From CAZISM01 sp964541895 (GTDB lineage: Bacteria; Zhuqueibacterota; Zhuqueibacteria; Residuimicrobiales; Residuimicrobiaceae): 13,654 nt of DNA. How positions within the stretch are numbered: position 1 is the first letter of the stretch; each line of letters begins with the position of its first letter. Where the stretch lies: the NCBI GenBank assembly GCA_964541895.1, contig CAZISM010000137.1:1-13654 (forward strand), read 5' to 3'. Below, piece after piece: positions 1 through 7,696 of this stretch. The notes under the pieces were generated by a model, which saw only the letters and a program-made list of their open reading frames with translations, had not been told where the DNA came from and did not search any database. The position numbers and the translations under genes are program-made.

Positions 1-60
1 GCGGATATTCAGGCGGCCTGCGGCCAACTGGTCGTGGAGGCCGAACAACACCCTGCATGA
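1..60 (+). CDS. rlmN: 3' end of RlmN-like 23S rRNA/tRNA adenine-C2 methyltransferase (partial)
   Basis: The first reading frame is open from base 1 to a TGA at 58-60 and encodes ADIQAACGQLVVEAEQHPA. The DI-AACGQL pattern matches the C-terminal tail of RlmN (E. coli has DDIDAACGQLAG). In that family its cysteine, here the TGC at 19-21, is the residue that is methylated and carries the methyl group to adenine 2503 of 23S rRNA and adenine 37 of some tRNAs. The radical SAM core and start lie left of the window. The tail after the cysteine is 13 residues, shorter than the 29 in E. coli. Codon use is GC-rich at third positions, unlike the other two open frames here. The call rests on one short motif, so it is good but not certain. 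Confidence 0.75.
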   Translation, partial: ADIQAACGQLVVEAEQHPA

Positions 61-103
61 GTCAGCTCGCTGTCGTACCCTGCCCCTGGCCCTGCTTTTT
101 TAA

Positions 104-132
104 TTGGAAATCCCGCATTTTTTTACTAGTAT
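104..132 (+). promoter_or_regulatory. Possible sigma70-type promoter for the lysine-degradation genes
   Basis: TTGGAA at 104-109 and TAGTAT at 127-132 are separated by 17 bases in an AT-rich stretch that stands out from its GC-rich surroundings. Each hexamer matches its consensus at 4 of 6 positions. It lies about 60 bases upstream of the start at 190 and after the end of the rlmN-like gene, so it could start the two-gene transcript. No riboswitch core or operator could be recognised between it and the gene. Confidence 0.35.
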
Positions 133-189
133 TAGCCGACATTTTTCATTCGAAACGATCAGGTGGCAGATACAGATCAGAGGTGAGGT

Positions 190-1491
190 ATGGTCAGATC
201 CATCGGGATTCGCAGAGAGGACAAGAACAATTGGGAACGCCGGGTGCCGCTGGTGCCGGAACATGTTCGAGCTCTGCTGTCCCGACATGCCGTCGAGGTG
301 GTCGTCCAACCTTCGCCGCAGCGCGTATATCGCGACCACGAGTTTGAGCAGGCGGGAGCCCTGGTGCGTGAAGACCTGGAGGCCTGCTCGTTCATCCTCA
401 ACGTCAAAGAGATACCGCCTGAAAAGATACTCAGGGAAAAAATCTACGTACTGTTCTCGCACACGATCAAGGGGCAGCGATACAACATGCCCATGCTCAA
501 GCGTTTTCTCGATCAGCGCTGCACGGTAATCGATTACGAACGGATTACGGATGACGACGGCAAGCGGCTGGTTTTTTTCGGCCGTTATGCCGGCATGGCC
601 GGCATGATCGAAACGCTGCGGGGCCTGGGCCTGCGCTGGCAAAGCCGCGGCTTCAGCACGCCGCTGCAACAGATCCAGCCTGCGTTTGAGTATGCTTCAA
701 GTTCAGAAGCGCGCGAGCATCTGCAGACGTTGGGGCGATTGCTGGCGCAGCAGGGATTGCCGGCAGCGCTGACGCCGTTTGTTATCGGCATTACCGGATA
801 CGGCCAGGTTTCCAGCGGTGCCCAGGAGATGCTCGCCGGCCTGCCGGTGATCGAGCTCTCTCCGGCGCAGTTGACCGCCATGACGGCTGCCAGGAACGAT
901 GTGATCTACAAGGTGATCTTTGCGGAACAGGACATGGTCGAGCCGAAGGAGAGCCGGATCGCTTTTTCCCTGCCCGAATATTACAGCCGGCCGCAGCTTT
1001 ATCGCAGCCGGTTTGCGCAATTTTTGCCTCATCTCACCGTTATGATCAATGCCATTTACTGGGATGATCGTTATCCCCGTCTGGTGACCGTGAACGACCT
1101 GCAGGCCCTGGCGCGACAGGATCGACCAAAGCTGGAGGTGATCGGCGATATCAGCTGCGACATTCGCGGTGCGGTCGAATGCACAGTGCGCACGACCACG
1201 CCGGATGCGCCGTTCTATACATTCGATCCGCAAACCGCTACGGCCGTGGATGGCGTTGGCGGTGACGGCATCGTCGTGCTGGCTGTGGATAATCTGCCGA
1301 CTGAACTGCCGCGCGATGCTTCGATAGAGTTCAGCACCGCCCTGTGGCCGTTGGTCAGTGCCGCGGTGGACAGCGACTTTACCGTACCGTTGCCGGACCT
1401 GGCGTTGCCGTCTGCGCTCAAGCGGGCGATCATTGTCTATCAGGGACAATTGACACCATCTTATTCCTATCTGGATGCCTATGTACAGTGA
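190..1491 (+). CDS. Lysine-ketoglutarate reductase (saccharopine-forming)
   Basis: This 433-residue protein matches the LKR half of the animal/plant bifunctional enzyme AASS/LKR-SDH. It would condense L-lysine with 2-oxoglutarate, using reduced pyridine nucleotide, to give saccharopine. The N-terminus (IGIRREDKNNWERRVPLVPEHV, about residues 5-26, interrupted here only for description) is the alanine dehydrogenase/transhydrogenase N-domain signature. A nucleotide-binding motif GITGYGQVSSGAQ sits at about residues 200-212. The C-terminal part (GDISCDIRGAVECT, then TFDPQT) is characteristic of LKR. Length fits a stand-alone LKR domain. The start is supported by AGGTGA at 181-186. There is no signal peptide, so it is cytoplasmic. 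It overlaps the next gene by 17 bases, and that gene encodes the next enzyme of the same pathway, which makes the role fairly secure. Confidence 0.88.
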   Translation: MVRSIGIRREDKNNWERRVPLVPEHVRALLSRHAVEVVVQPSPQRVYRDHEFEQAGALVREDLEACSFILNVKEIPPEKILREKIYVLFSHTIKGQRYNMPMLKRFLDQRCTVIDYERITDDDGKRLVFFGRYAGMAGMIETLRGLGLRWQSRGFSTPLQQIQPAFEYASSSEAREHLQTLGRLLAQQGLPAALTPFVIGITGYGQVSSGAQEMLAGLPVIELSPAQLTAMTAARNDVIYKVIFAEQDMVEPKESRIAFSLPEYYSRPQLYRSRFAQFLPHLTVMINAIYWDDRYPRLVTVNDLQALARQDRPKLEVIGDISCDIRGAVECTVRTTTPDAPFYTFDPQTATAVDGVGGDGIVVLAVDNLPTELPRDASIEFSTALWPLVSAAVDSDFTVPLPDLALPSALKRAIIVYQGQLTPSYSYLDAYVQ

Positions 1492-2827
1492 AAATGCGGC
1501 ACCATCGTTGCACCGTGTCCTGGTGTTGGGCTCCGGTTTTGTCGCCGGTCCCCTGGTTCGCTACCTGCTGCAGCAGCCCGATATCCAACTGACCGTAGCC
1601 GGCGCAGACAAACCGCGGGCTGAGAGCCTGGTGGCCGGCGCAGCCAACGGTCGCGCCGTCGAGCTGGATGTGCAGAGCGACAGCGAACGTCTGGACCGTC
1701 TGGTGGCTGATGCCGATGTCGTGGTCAGCCTGTTGCCGTATACCTGTCACGTGCAGGTGGCGCAGCGCTGTTTAGAGCACAGCGTCCACCTCGTCACCAC
1801 CTCTTATGTCAGCCCGGCCATGCGTGAGCTGGATGAACCGGCGCGCGCCAGAGGGATTTTATTTCTCAACGAAGTGGGGCTGGATCCCGGCATCGATCAC
1901 ATGTCGGCCATGCGCATCATCCGTTCGGTGCAGCAAAAGGGCGGGTGTATCATCGGCTTTGAATCCTGTTGCGGCGGTTTGCCGGCGCCGGAAGCGGCGG
2001 ATAATCCGTTGCGCTACAAATTTTCCTGGAGTCCGCGCGGCGTGCTGCTGGCAGGACGCAATGCCGCCCAATTCCGCCGTTACGGCCAGATCGTCCGCAT
2101 TGATAATAGTGAGTTGTTTCAAAGCCGGCAGCAACGGGAGATCGCCGGTCTGGGGATTCTGGAACTGTACCCGAATCGCGATTCACTGCAATATCAAGAG
2201 TTGTACGGCCTCCACGAGGCAGAGCTGGTGTTTCGCGGCACCTTCCGTTATCCGGGCTGGTGCGAAACCATGGCCGGGATCGTCAAGCTGAATCTGCTGG
2301 ATGACACGACTGAGCAAGCGCTGCAGAACAAAACATGGCGGCAGATCATGACAGCCCGAGTCGGCGCGGAGGCAACGGACCTGCGGCAACGCACGGCGCA
2401 CTTTTTACAGTTGCCGCCGGATCATGTTATACTCGACCGGCTGCAGTGGTTGGGAGTGTTTGACGACGTCCCGCTGCGGGCAGCCAGTGTGCTGGACGGC
2501 CTGGTGGTGCTGATGCAGGAAAGAATGTCTTACAACACAGGTGAACGCGATATGGTGGTGCTGCAGCACGATTTTGCAGTGCAGAATGTCGAGGGCGGCT
2601 GCGAGCACATCACTTCGCTGCTGATCGACTATGGCGAGCCGGCCGGGGATTCCTCCATGTCCAGAACCGTAGGTTTGCCGGCCGCTCTGGCCGTGCATCT
2701 GATTCTGAAAAAAGAGATCAGGATGACCGGTGTGCACATCCCGCTCAGCCCGTCGATCTATGAACCGATCCTGCACGGTCTGAGAGAAATGGGTGTGGTG
2801 TTCCGCGACATTATCGTTCAGGAATAA
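1475..2827 (+). CDS. Saccharopine dehydrogenase (L-glutamate-forming)
   Basis: The 450-residue product resembles the SDH half of AASS and yeast Lys9 (about 446 residues). It would oxidise saccharopine to glutamate and 2-aminoadipate 6-semialdehyde with NAD(P)+. A Rossmann motif VLVLGSGFVAGP lies at residues 15-26. The family signature NEVGLDPGIDHMSAM is at about 132-146. The substrate-domain motif GGLPAPEAADNPLRYKFSWS follows near residue 168. The start ATG at 1475 (or 1481) lies inside the end of the reductase gene, and no strong ribosome binding site is visible, so translation is probably coupled to the upstream gene. The pair is the two-gene version of a single eukaryotic polypeptide. A lysine biosynthetic role is possible in principle, but no aminoadipate-pathway biosynthesis gene (such as lysW) is present, so breakdown is favoured. 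Confidence 0.9.
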   Translation: MPMYSENAAPSLHRVLVLGSGFVAGPLVRYLLQQPDIQLTVAGADKPRAESLVAGAANGRAVELDVQSDSERLDRLVADADVVVSLLPYTCHVQVAQRCLEHSVHLVTTSYVSPAMRELDEPARARGILFLNEVGLDPGIDHMSAMRIIRSVQQKGGCIIGFESCCGGLPAPEAADNPLRYKFSWSPRGVLLAGRNAAQFRRYGQIVRIDNSELFQSRQQREIAGLGILELYPNRDSLQYQELYGLHEAELVFRGTFRYPGWCETMAGIVKLNLLDDTTEQALQNKTWRQIMTARVGAEATDLRQRTAHFLQLPPDHVILDRLQWLGVFDDVPLRAASVLDGLVVLMQERMSYNTGERDMVVLQHDFAVQNVEGGCEHITSLLIDYGEPAGDSSMSRTVGLPAALAVHLILKKEIRMTGVHIPLSPSIYEPILHGLREMGVVFRDIIVQE

Positions 2828-2835
2828 ATATTAAA

Positions 2836-2855
2836 GCACGCCGAAGCAGGCGTGC
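2836..2855. repeat. Short intergenic hairpin after the saccharopine dehydrogenase gene
   Basis: GCACGCC (2836-2842) and GGCGTGC (2849-2855) form a perfect 7-bp stem with a 6-base loop, 9 bases after the stop codon. No T-tract follows, so a classical intrinsic terminator is not supported. It may attenuate or protect the upstream message. Confidence 0.5.
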
Positions 2856-2888
2856 GCCTATCTATCCAGTCAGTATATAGAGGAGTGT

Positions 2889-5800
2889 ATGGCCCGTTTT
2901 AAAAAGTTTCTCATAGAGCTTGAAATAGCCTTGTGGAAGGCGCGCATGCCGTTGTCCTCCTGGTACTATCACCAGGGAGAAATAGACCCGCAGGAGGTGG
3001 GACGCTTTAACTACAAGAAATGCCGTCAGATTGAAACCCCGTATCTGTGGGGCGGCTATGACCAGACCGGATGGTTTTTCTGTGACGTGAAACTGCCGGC
3101 CAGCTGGCGGGAGGAAAAGGTTTTTTTCCATATTCAGGGTGTTGAATCGTTGCTCTATATCAACGGCGTGCCCTACCAGGGAATGGATGTCAACCATCCG
3201 GAATGCCTGCTGTCCGCTTCTCTGTTTGAATCCCGTCAGATGACGCTGGCGATCGAATGCTACGCCGGCCGTCAGCATGACAAAAGAGTGTTTAACAATG
3301 CGGAACTGCGGCTGCTGCATCCGGCCGGCTGGTCACTGTTTCACGGGTTAAAGAACGCCGTCGAGGTGGGTGACTTTATGCCGGCAGAGAGCCCGGAGTC
3401 GGTTTCCTGGAACCGCTTTATCGATGCCACCATTGCCTTGGTGGATCCGCGTCATCCCGGCAACGAAGCGTTTCTCGCTTCTCTGGAAAAAGCGCTGATC
3501 TTTTTCGAAAAGGGGCTGGCGCAGTTCCAGGCCAAACTGCCGCTCACGGTCTGGCCGGTGGGGCACAGCCACATCGATGTGGCCTGGCTGTGGCGGATCA
3601 AGGAGGTGCAACGCAAATGCGGTCGCACCTTTTCCACCATGCTGCGCCTGCTGGAAGAGTATCCGGATTTTCTTTTCGTTCAGAGCCAGCCGGCGCTGTA
3701 CGCCTACACGCAGGAGCGCTACCCGATCCTGTTCGAAGAGATCAAAACGCGTGTTCACGAAGGCCGCTGGGAGCCGGTGGGCGGTATGTGGGTGGAAGCG
3801 GACTGTAACATCTCTTCCGGCGAATCGCTGGTGCGGCAGATCGTGCACGGCAAACGATATTTTGAAAAAAATCTCGGCGTCAAAGTCAACACTCTGTGGC
3901 TGCCGGACGTGTTCGGTTACTCCTGCGCGCTGCCGCAGATTTTAAAGAAATCTGAAATCGACTATTTCTTCACCTCCAAGCTGATGTGGAACGAGTACAA
4001 TAAATTTCCCTACAACGCCTTCTGGTGGCAGGGGATCGACGGCACGCGGGTGCTCAGCTATCTGATGTATCATACGCAGACCTTCAACTGCCAGATGGAA
4101 ACCAAACAGCTGGCGGAAATGTACGACCAGCTCCGGCAGCGGGGCGATGTGGATAATATGATCATGCCGATCGGCTGGGGTGACGGCGGCGGCGGCACCA
4201 CACGCATGGACCTGGAAAGCCAGCCCTGGCTGGCGAAAGCGCCCGGACTGCCGTCGCTGCACAACGGCTCTGTAAAGGCGTTCTTTAAGGCGCTGAGCAA
4301 AAAGGCCAAAGCCCTGCCGGTTTGGGCCAACGAACTCTATTTTGAGAGGCACCGCGGCACCTATACCTCCAAGGCCTCTGCCAAACGTTGGAATCGCAAA
4401 TGTGAAACCGGTCTTCGCGAAGCAGAAATCTGGAGTGTGCTGGCCGGCTGGCCCAATCCGTATCCGCAGGCCGAGATGGAGCAGGTCTGGCGGACGTTCC
4501 TGACCACACAATTTCACGATATCATTCCCGGCAGCTCCATTCCCGAGGTTTATGAAGACGCTCAGGAGAGCTATGAATCGGTGTTGACGGCGGCGGCCGC
4601 CGTTGATGGCGAAGCCCGGAAACATCTGACCGCCCGGATCGCCCGCCGCGGCAATGCGCTGGTGGTGTTCAACTCCCTGTCCTGGCCGCGCACCGATGTG
4701 GTGTCAATGACCCTGAACCGTGCGGATGACAAGTTTCATATTGTCGACGATCATGACGAGATCGTTCCTCTGCAAATCCTGCAATCGGACAAGAAACAGG
4801 TGCAGTGCCTTTTTCTCGCCCGTGAGGTGCCGTCCCTGGGGTATGCCACCTACCAGATCAAGGAGGGCCGCATCAACGCCGGCTTTTCCATGAGCCGCGT
4901 TTCGGCGCAATCGCTGGAGACGCCGTTTTACAAAGTGCGCTGGAACGACCAGGGCCACATCGAACGTCTGTTTGACAAAGAGAACAATCGCGACGTGTTC
5001 GGCAAAATGCCGGGCAACGTCTTTGAGACGTTTCTGGATTATCCCGACGAGTGTGAGGTTTGGGATCTTGACGCCGATTACAGGGATCATCCCATCACCG
5101 TGTTCCAGCCCGAGTCCATCAAGGTGGTCGGCGGCGGCGCTGTCTGCACGGTTGTGCGTCTGACTCTGGCCGGCAAGGAGTCGCGCATCGTCCAGGATAT
5201 CTATTTCTATCAGCACCTGCGCCGCATTGATTTTAAAACCGTGATCCAATGGCATGAACGGCGCACGCTGCTCAAGGTCGGTTTTCCGGTCAACAACCAC
5301 GCCGCGGTCGCCGCCTACGAGATCCAGTTCGGCGCCCTCAATCGCAGCCTGACCTCCGACACCTCCTGGGAAAAGGCCAAGTTCGAAGTGCCGGCGCAGC
5401 GCTGGGCTGACCTGTCGGATCACGAATACGGACTGGCGTTGCTGAACGACTGCAAGTATGGCTATGATGCACAGCCGGGCCGACTGCGGCTGACCCTGCT
5501 GCGTTCCGGGTACAGCCCGGATGCCATCGAGCCGCTCTGGCACGTGCAGTACGGCGCACCCACGGACGACGGCGAACACCAGCTGACCTACAGCATCTAT
5601 CCGCATGGCGGCAGCTGGCAGCAGGCTGATGTGGTGCGACGCGGTCAGGAGCTCAACATACCCCTGAGCGTGTGCAAATCCGAAAACAGCAAAACGCCGG
5701 CGAAATCAAAGACATTGCCGGGCCGTTACGGTTTTATCGAACTGGCCAGGGGCGAATCCATCTGCATTGAAACCCTGAAGAAGGCGGAAGAGTCTGACGA

Positions 5801-5993
5801 CCTGATTTTGCGGGTCTATGAAAGCAGGGGCGAATCCGGCGAAGCCGCGGTGCAATTCCATTTTCCGGTCAAGGGCGTGCAGGAATGCAACCTGCTGGAG
5901 CGGGATGCCAGGCCGGCGCTGTTCAAAGCCAGACTGTTGCGTTTCAGCTATTCGCCGTATGAAATTAAAACCTTCCTGTTGAAACGCGGATAG
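2889..5993 (+). CDS. GH38 alpha-mannosidase, cytosolic MAN2C1 type
   Basis: At 1034 residues it matches the length of MAN2C1-like class II alpha-mannosidases, which trim alpha-mannose from free oligosaccharides using a retaining mechanism and a divalent metal. An N-terminal beta-rich domain (about residues 20-130) precedes the catalytic domain. HSHIDVAWLWR places likely metal ligands at H228 and D230. LWLPDVFGYS places the nucleophile and metal ligand at D340. QFHDIIPG gives the fourth ligand, H543. GWGDGGGG (about 429-436) is typical of the MAN2C1 branch. From about residue 600 onward the protein is the large beta-sandwich C-terminal region. No signal peptide is seen, so it should act in the cytoplasm on imported or recycled mannosides. 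GAGGAG at 2880-2885 supports the start. No transporter or other glycosidase gene is adjacent, so the natural substrate cannot be read from context. Confidence 0.93.
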   Translation: MARFKKFLIELEIALWKARMPLSSWYYHQGEIDPQEVGRFNYKKCRQIETPYLWGGYDQTGWFFCDVKLPASWREEKVFFHIQGVESLLYINGVPYQGMDVNHPECLLSASLFESRQMTLAIECYAGRQHDKRVFNNAELRLLHPAGWSLFHGLKNAVEVGDFMPAESPESVSWNRFIDATIALVDPRHPGNEAFLASLEKALIFFEKGLAQFQAKLPLTVWPVGHSHIDVAWLWRIKEVQRKCGRTFSTMLRLLEEYPDFLFVQSQPALYAYTQERYPILFEEIKTRVHEGRWEPVGGMWVEADCNISSGESLVRQIVHGKRYFEKNLGVKVNTLWLPDVFGYSCALPQILKKSEIDYFFTSKLMWNEYNKFPYNAFWWQGIDGTRVLSYLMYHTQTFNCQMETKQLAEMYDQLRQRGDVDNMIMPIGWGDGGGGTTRMDLESQPWLAKAPGLPSLHNGSVKAFFKALSKKAKALPVWANELYFERHRGTYTSKASAKRWNRKCETGLREAEIWSVLAGWPNPYPQAEMEQVWRTFLTTQFHDIIPGSSIPEVYEDAQESYESVLTAAAAVDGEARKHLTARIARRGNALVVFNSLSWPRTDVVSMTLNRADDKFHIVDDHDEIVPLQILQSDKKQVQCLFLAREVPSLGYATYQIKEGRINAGFSMSRVSAQSLETPFYKVRWNDQGHIERLFDKENNRDVFGKMPGNVFETFLDYPDECEVWDLDADYRDHPITVFQPESIKVVGGGAVCTVVRLTLAGKESRIVQDIYFYQHLRRIDFKTVIQWHERRTLLKVGFPVNNHAAVAAYEIQFGALNRSLTSDTSWEKAKFEVPAQRWADLSDHEYGLALLNDCKYGYDAQPGRLRLTLLRSGYSPDAIEPLWHVQYGAPTDDGEHQLTYSIYPHGGSWQQADVVRRGQELNIPLSVCKSENSKTPAKSKTLPGRYGFIELARGESICIETLKKAEESDDLILRVYESRGESGEAAVQFHFPVKGVQECNLLERDARPALFKARLLRFSYSPYEIKTFLLKRG

Positions 5994-5998
5994 TTGTG

Positions 5999-6019
5999 GC
6001 CGCACCGTCCCGGTGCGGC
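5999..6019 (+). terminator. Probable transcription terminator after the alpha-mannosidase
   Basis: GCCGCACCG (5999-6007) and CGGTGCGGC (6011-6019) form a perfect 9-bp GC-rich stem with a 3-base loop, 5 bases after the stop codon. The following TTCCGTTATAT is only moderately T-rich, so termination may be incomplete. Confidence 0.6.
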
Positions 6020-6069
6020 TTCCGTTATATGCTCGGAAAACCTCAACCCGTGTAATCCAAATCTGGAAC

Positions 6070-6104
6070 CAACTGTCGGACACCTCCGAGGTGTCCAACA
6101 GTTG
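6070..6104. repeat. Long palindrome, REP-like, in the leader of the Ntn-hydrolase gene
   Basis: CAACTGTCGGACACCT (6070-6085) and AGGTGTCCAACAGTTG (6089-6104) pair over 16 positions with one mismatch and a 3-base CCG loop. It ends 16 bases before the ribosome binding site of the gene at 6131. No T-tract follows on the plus strand. Its compact form, with a single internal mismatch, looks like a dispersed palindromic element rather than a protein-binding operator, but only one copy is in this window. Confidence 0.6.
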
Positions 6105-6130
6105 TCGACCATAGAATAAAGGGAGCTCCA

Positions 6131-7597
6131 ATGTCCCAGCAAAAATCTTTTTCGTGGCTGTCTGTTTTTTCCGTCAGGCCGGCGGGCCGCAGGATCGTTT
6201 TGCTGGCCGGTCTGCTGGCAGCTTCTGTGGTGTGGCCGGCCCAAACCCTCACCGAACAGCAAAGCCGCTGCCTGAGCAAGGCGCACCGGCATGACAAGCA
6301 CGGCTGGATTTTTCTCTCTGTCAGCGGTGAGCCGTGGGAGCTGGGTTTTCAGCACGGCTATCTGCTGGCAACGGACATCCAGGACGGTCTGCGCGTCACC
6401 CGCAAGCAGTGGCATTATGAAAGCGGCATGGAGTGGGAGTGGCTGGTGGCGCAGGTCGGCAAGCGGTTTATGTCGCGCATCGACAAAGCGAACCTGGCCG
6501 AATTGAAAGGGCTGGTGGACGGCCTGCAGGCGGCCGGTGTCACGACCTCGCTGGCGGAACTGGTGACCTACAACGGCATCATCGAATGGTCTGGTTACTG
6601 GTGGCCGCAGGAAAAGAAAAAGATATCCGACATGCCGGCGCCGCCTGTGCCCGAGTCCTGCAGCGCCTTTATCGCTACCGGTGGCATGACCCGCGACGGC
6701 GGCGTGGTGTTGGGCCACAACACCATGTCCTCCTATGAAACCTCATTTCCCAACGTCATCATGGACCTGGCGCCAAGCAAGGGGTATCGCATTCTGATGC
6801 AGACCTCGGCCGGCTGGATTCACAGCGGCACGGATTTCTTTATCACCTCGGCCGGACTGGTGGGTGCGGAAACTACGATCGGGGATTTTGAAGGCTTTGA
6901 TGGCAAAGGCATACCGGAATTCGTGCGCGTGCGGCGGGCGATGCAGGATGCGGCCGGCATCGCCGAGTGGTGCGAGATCATGAAAAAAGGCAATAACGGC
7001 GGCTATGCCAATGCCTGGCTGCTGGGTGATGTCAACACCGGCGAGATCGCCCGTCTCGAACTGGGGCTGAAATACACGGCGTTCGAAATCAAAAAGGACG
7101 GCTACTTTACCGGATCCAATGTGGCGGAAGATCTGAAAATTCTGCGCCATGAAACCTCGGCCAATGAGGTCGATATCCGCGATTCGGCGGTGGCGCGACG
7201 GGTGCGCTGGAAGCAGTTGATGACGCAATATGCCGGCCGGATCGATCTGGAGGCGGCGAAGCGGTTCGAGGCCGATCATTACGACGTGTTTATGAAGCAG
7301 GAAAAGCTGAGCGGCCGTGATTTGTGCGGACATTTTGAAATGGATCGGGAGCCGGCCGGCACCTGGCCCGGCGTGCCCTATGGGCCGGCCGGGACCATCG
7401 ACGGCAAGGTGGTGGACAGCGCTATGGCAAAGAGGATGAGTTTCGCTGCGCGCTGGGGTTCTGCCTGCGGCACCCCCTTTGATGCCCAGCAGTTTCTGCA
7501 GGAGCATCCGCAGTTTGACTGGATGAAGGATATATTATACAGCCGGCCGTCGCAACCGTGGACCGTGTTTACGGCCGGAGAAAAGGACTCACACTGA
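6131..7597 (+). CDS. Exported phospholipase B-like / C45-type Ntn-hydrolase
   Basis: The 488-residue product begins with a basic N-region and a hydrophobic segment (about residues 21-36, RIVLLAGLLAASVVWPA), giving a likely signal peptide with cleavage near A37. The central block ESCSAF at 175-180 puts a candidate autocatalytic nucleophile at C177. It is followed by GHNTMSSYE and then DFFITSAGLVGAETT, the pattern seen in phospholipase B-like (PLBD/laminase) and C45 acyltransferase/amidase families. NGGYANAWLLGDVNTGEI (about 293-310) is another family-type block. These enzymes cleave themselves just before the Cys and hydrolyse amide or ester bonds of N-acyl or phospholipid substrates. The actual substrate is unknown. 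GGGAG at 6121-6125 supports the start. The gene stands alone between hairpins, so context does not narrow the function. Confidence 0.8.
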   Translation: MSQQKSFSWLSVFSVRPAGRRIVLLAGLLAASVVWPAQTLTEQQSRCLSKAHRHDKHGWIFLSVSGEPWELGFQHGYLLATDIQDGLRVTRKQWHYESGMEWEWLVAQVGKRFMSRIDKANLAELKGLVDGLQAAGVTTSLAELVTYNGIIEWSGYWWPQEKKKISDMPAPPVPESCSAFIATGGMTRDGGVVLGHNTMSSYETSFPNVIMDLAPSKGYRILMQTSAGWIHSGTDFFITSAGLVGAETTIGDFEGFDGKGIPEFVRVRRAMQDAAGIAEWCEIMKKGNNGGYANAWLLGDVNTGEIARLELGLKYTAFEIKKDGYFTGSNVAEDLKILRHETSANEVDIRDSAVARRVRWKQLMTQYAGRIDLEAAKRFEADHYDVFMKQEKLSGRDLCGHFEMDREPAGTWPGVPYGPAGTIDGKVVDSAMAKRMSFAARWGSACGTPFDAQQFLQEHPQFDWMKDILYSRPSQPWTVFTAGEKDSH

Positions 7598-7623
7598 GGG
7601 AGAAGGTGGCCGAAGCGTCTCGC

Positions 7624-7667
7624 TGCGGCTCTTTTATCGAGCTTGTGGCCGGTGAAAAAGAGTCGCA
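7624..7667. terminator. Inverted repeat between convergent genes
   Basis: TGCGGCTCTTTT (7624-7635) and AAAAGAGTCGCA (7656-7667) can pair over 12 positions with one G-T wobble around a 20-base loop. It lies 26 bases after the hydrolase stop and about 30 bases beyond the stop of the minus-strand gene, so it could terminate transcription from both sides. The A/T run is inside the stem and no separate T-tract follows, so this is a tentative call. Confidence 0.35.
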
Positions 7668-7696
7668 TTACGGACTTTGGTCCCGCTTGGGCTCTT

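Noticed and set aside
61..189. Lysine riboswitch upstream of the lysine-degradation genes
   Set aside because: The leader after the putative promoter is only about 50 bases, far too short for the known lysine aptamer, and no matching helices were seen.
4704..5606. 300-codon minus-strand frame inside the alpha-mannosidase
   Set aside because: The plus-strand protein is continuous and family-typical here. The antisense translation shows no recognisable domain.
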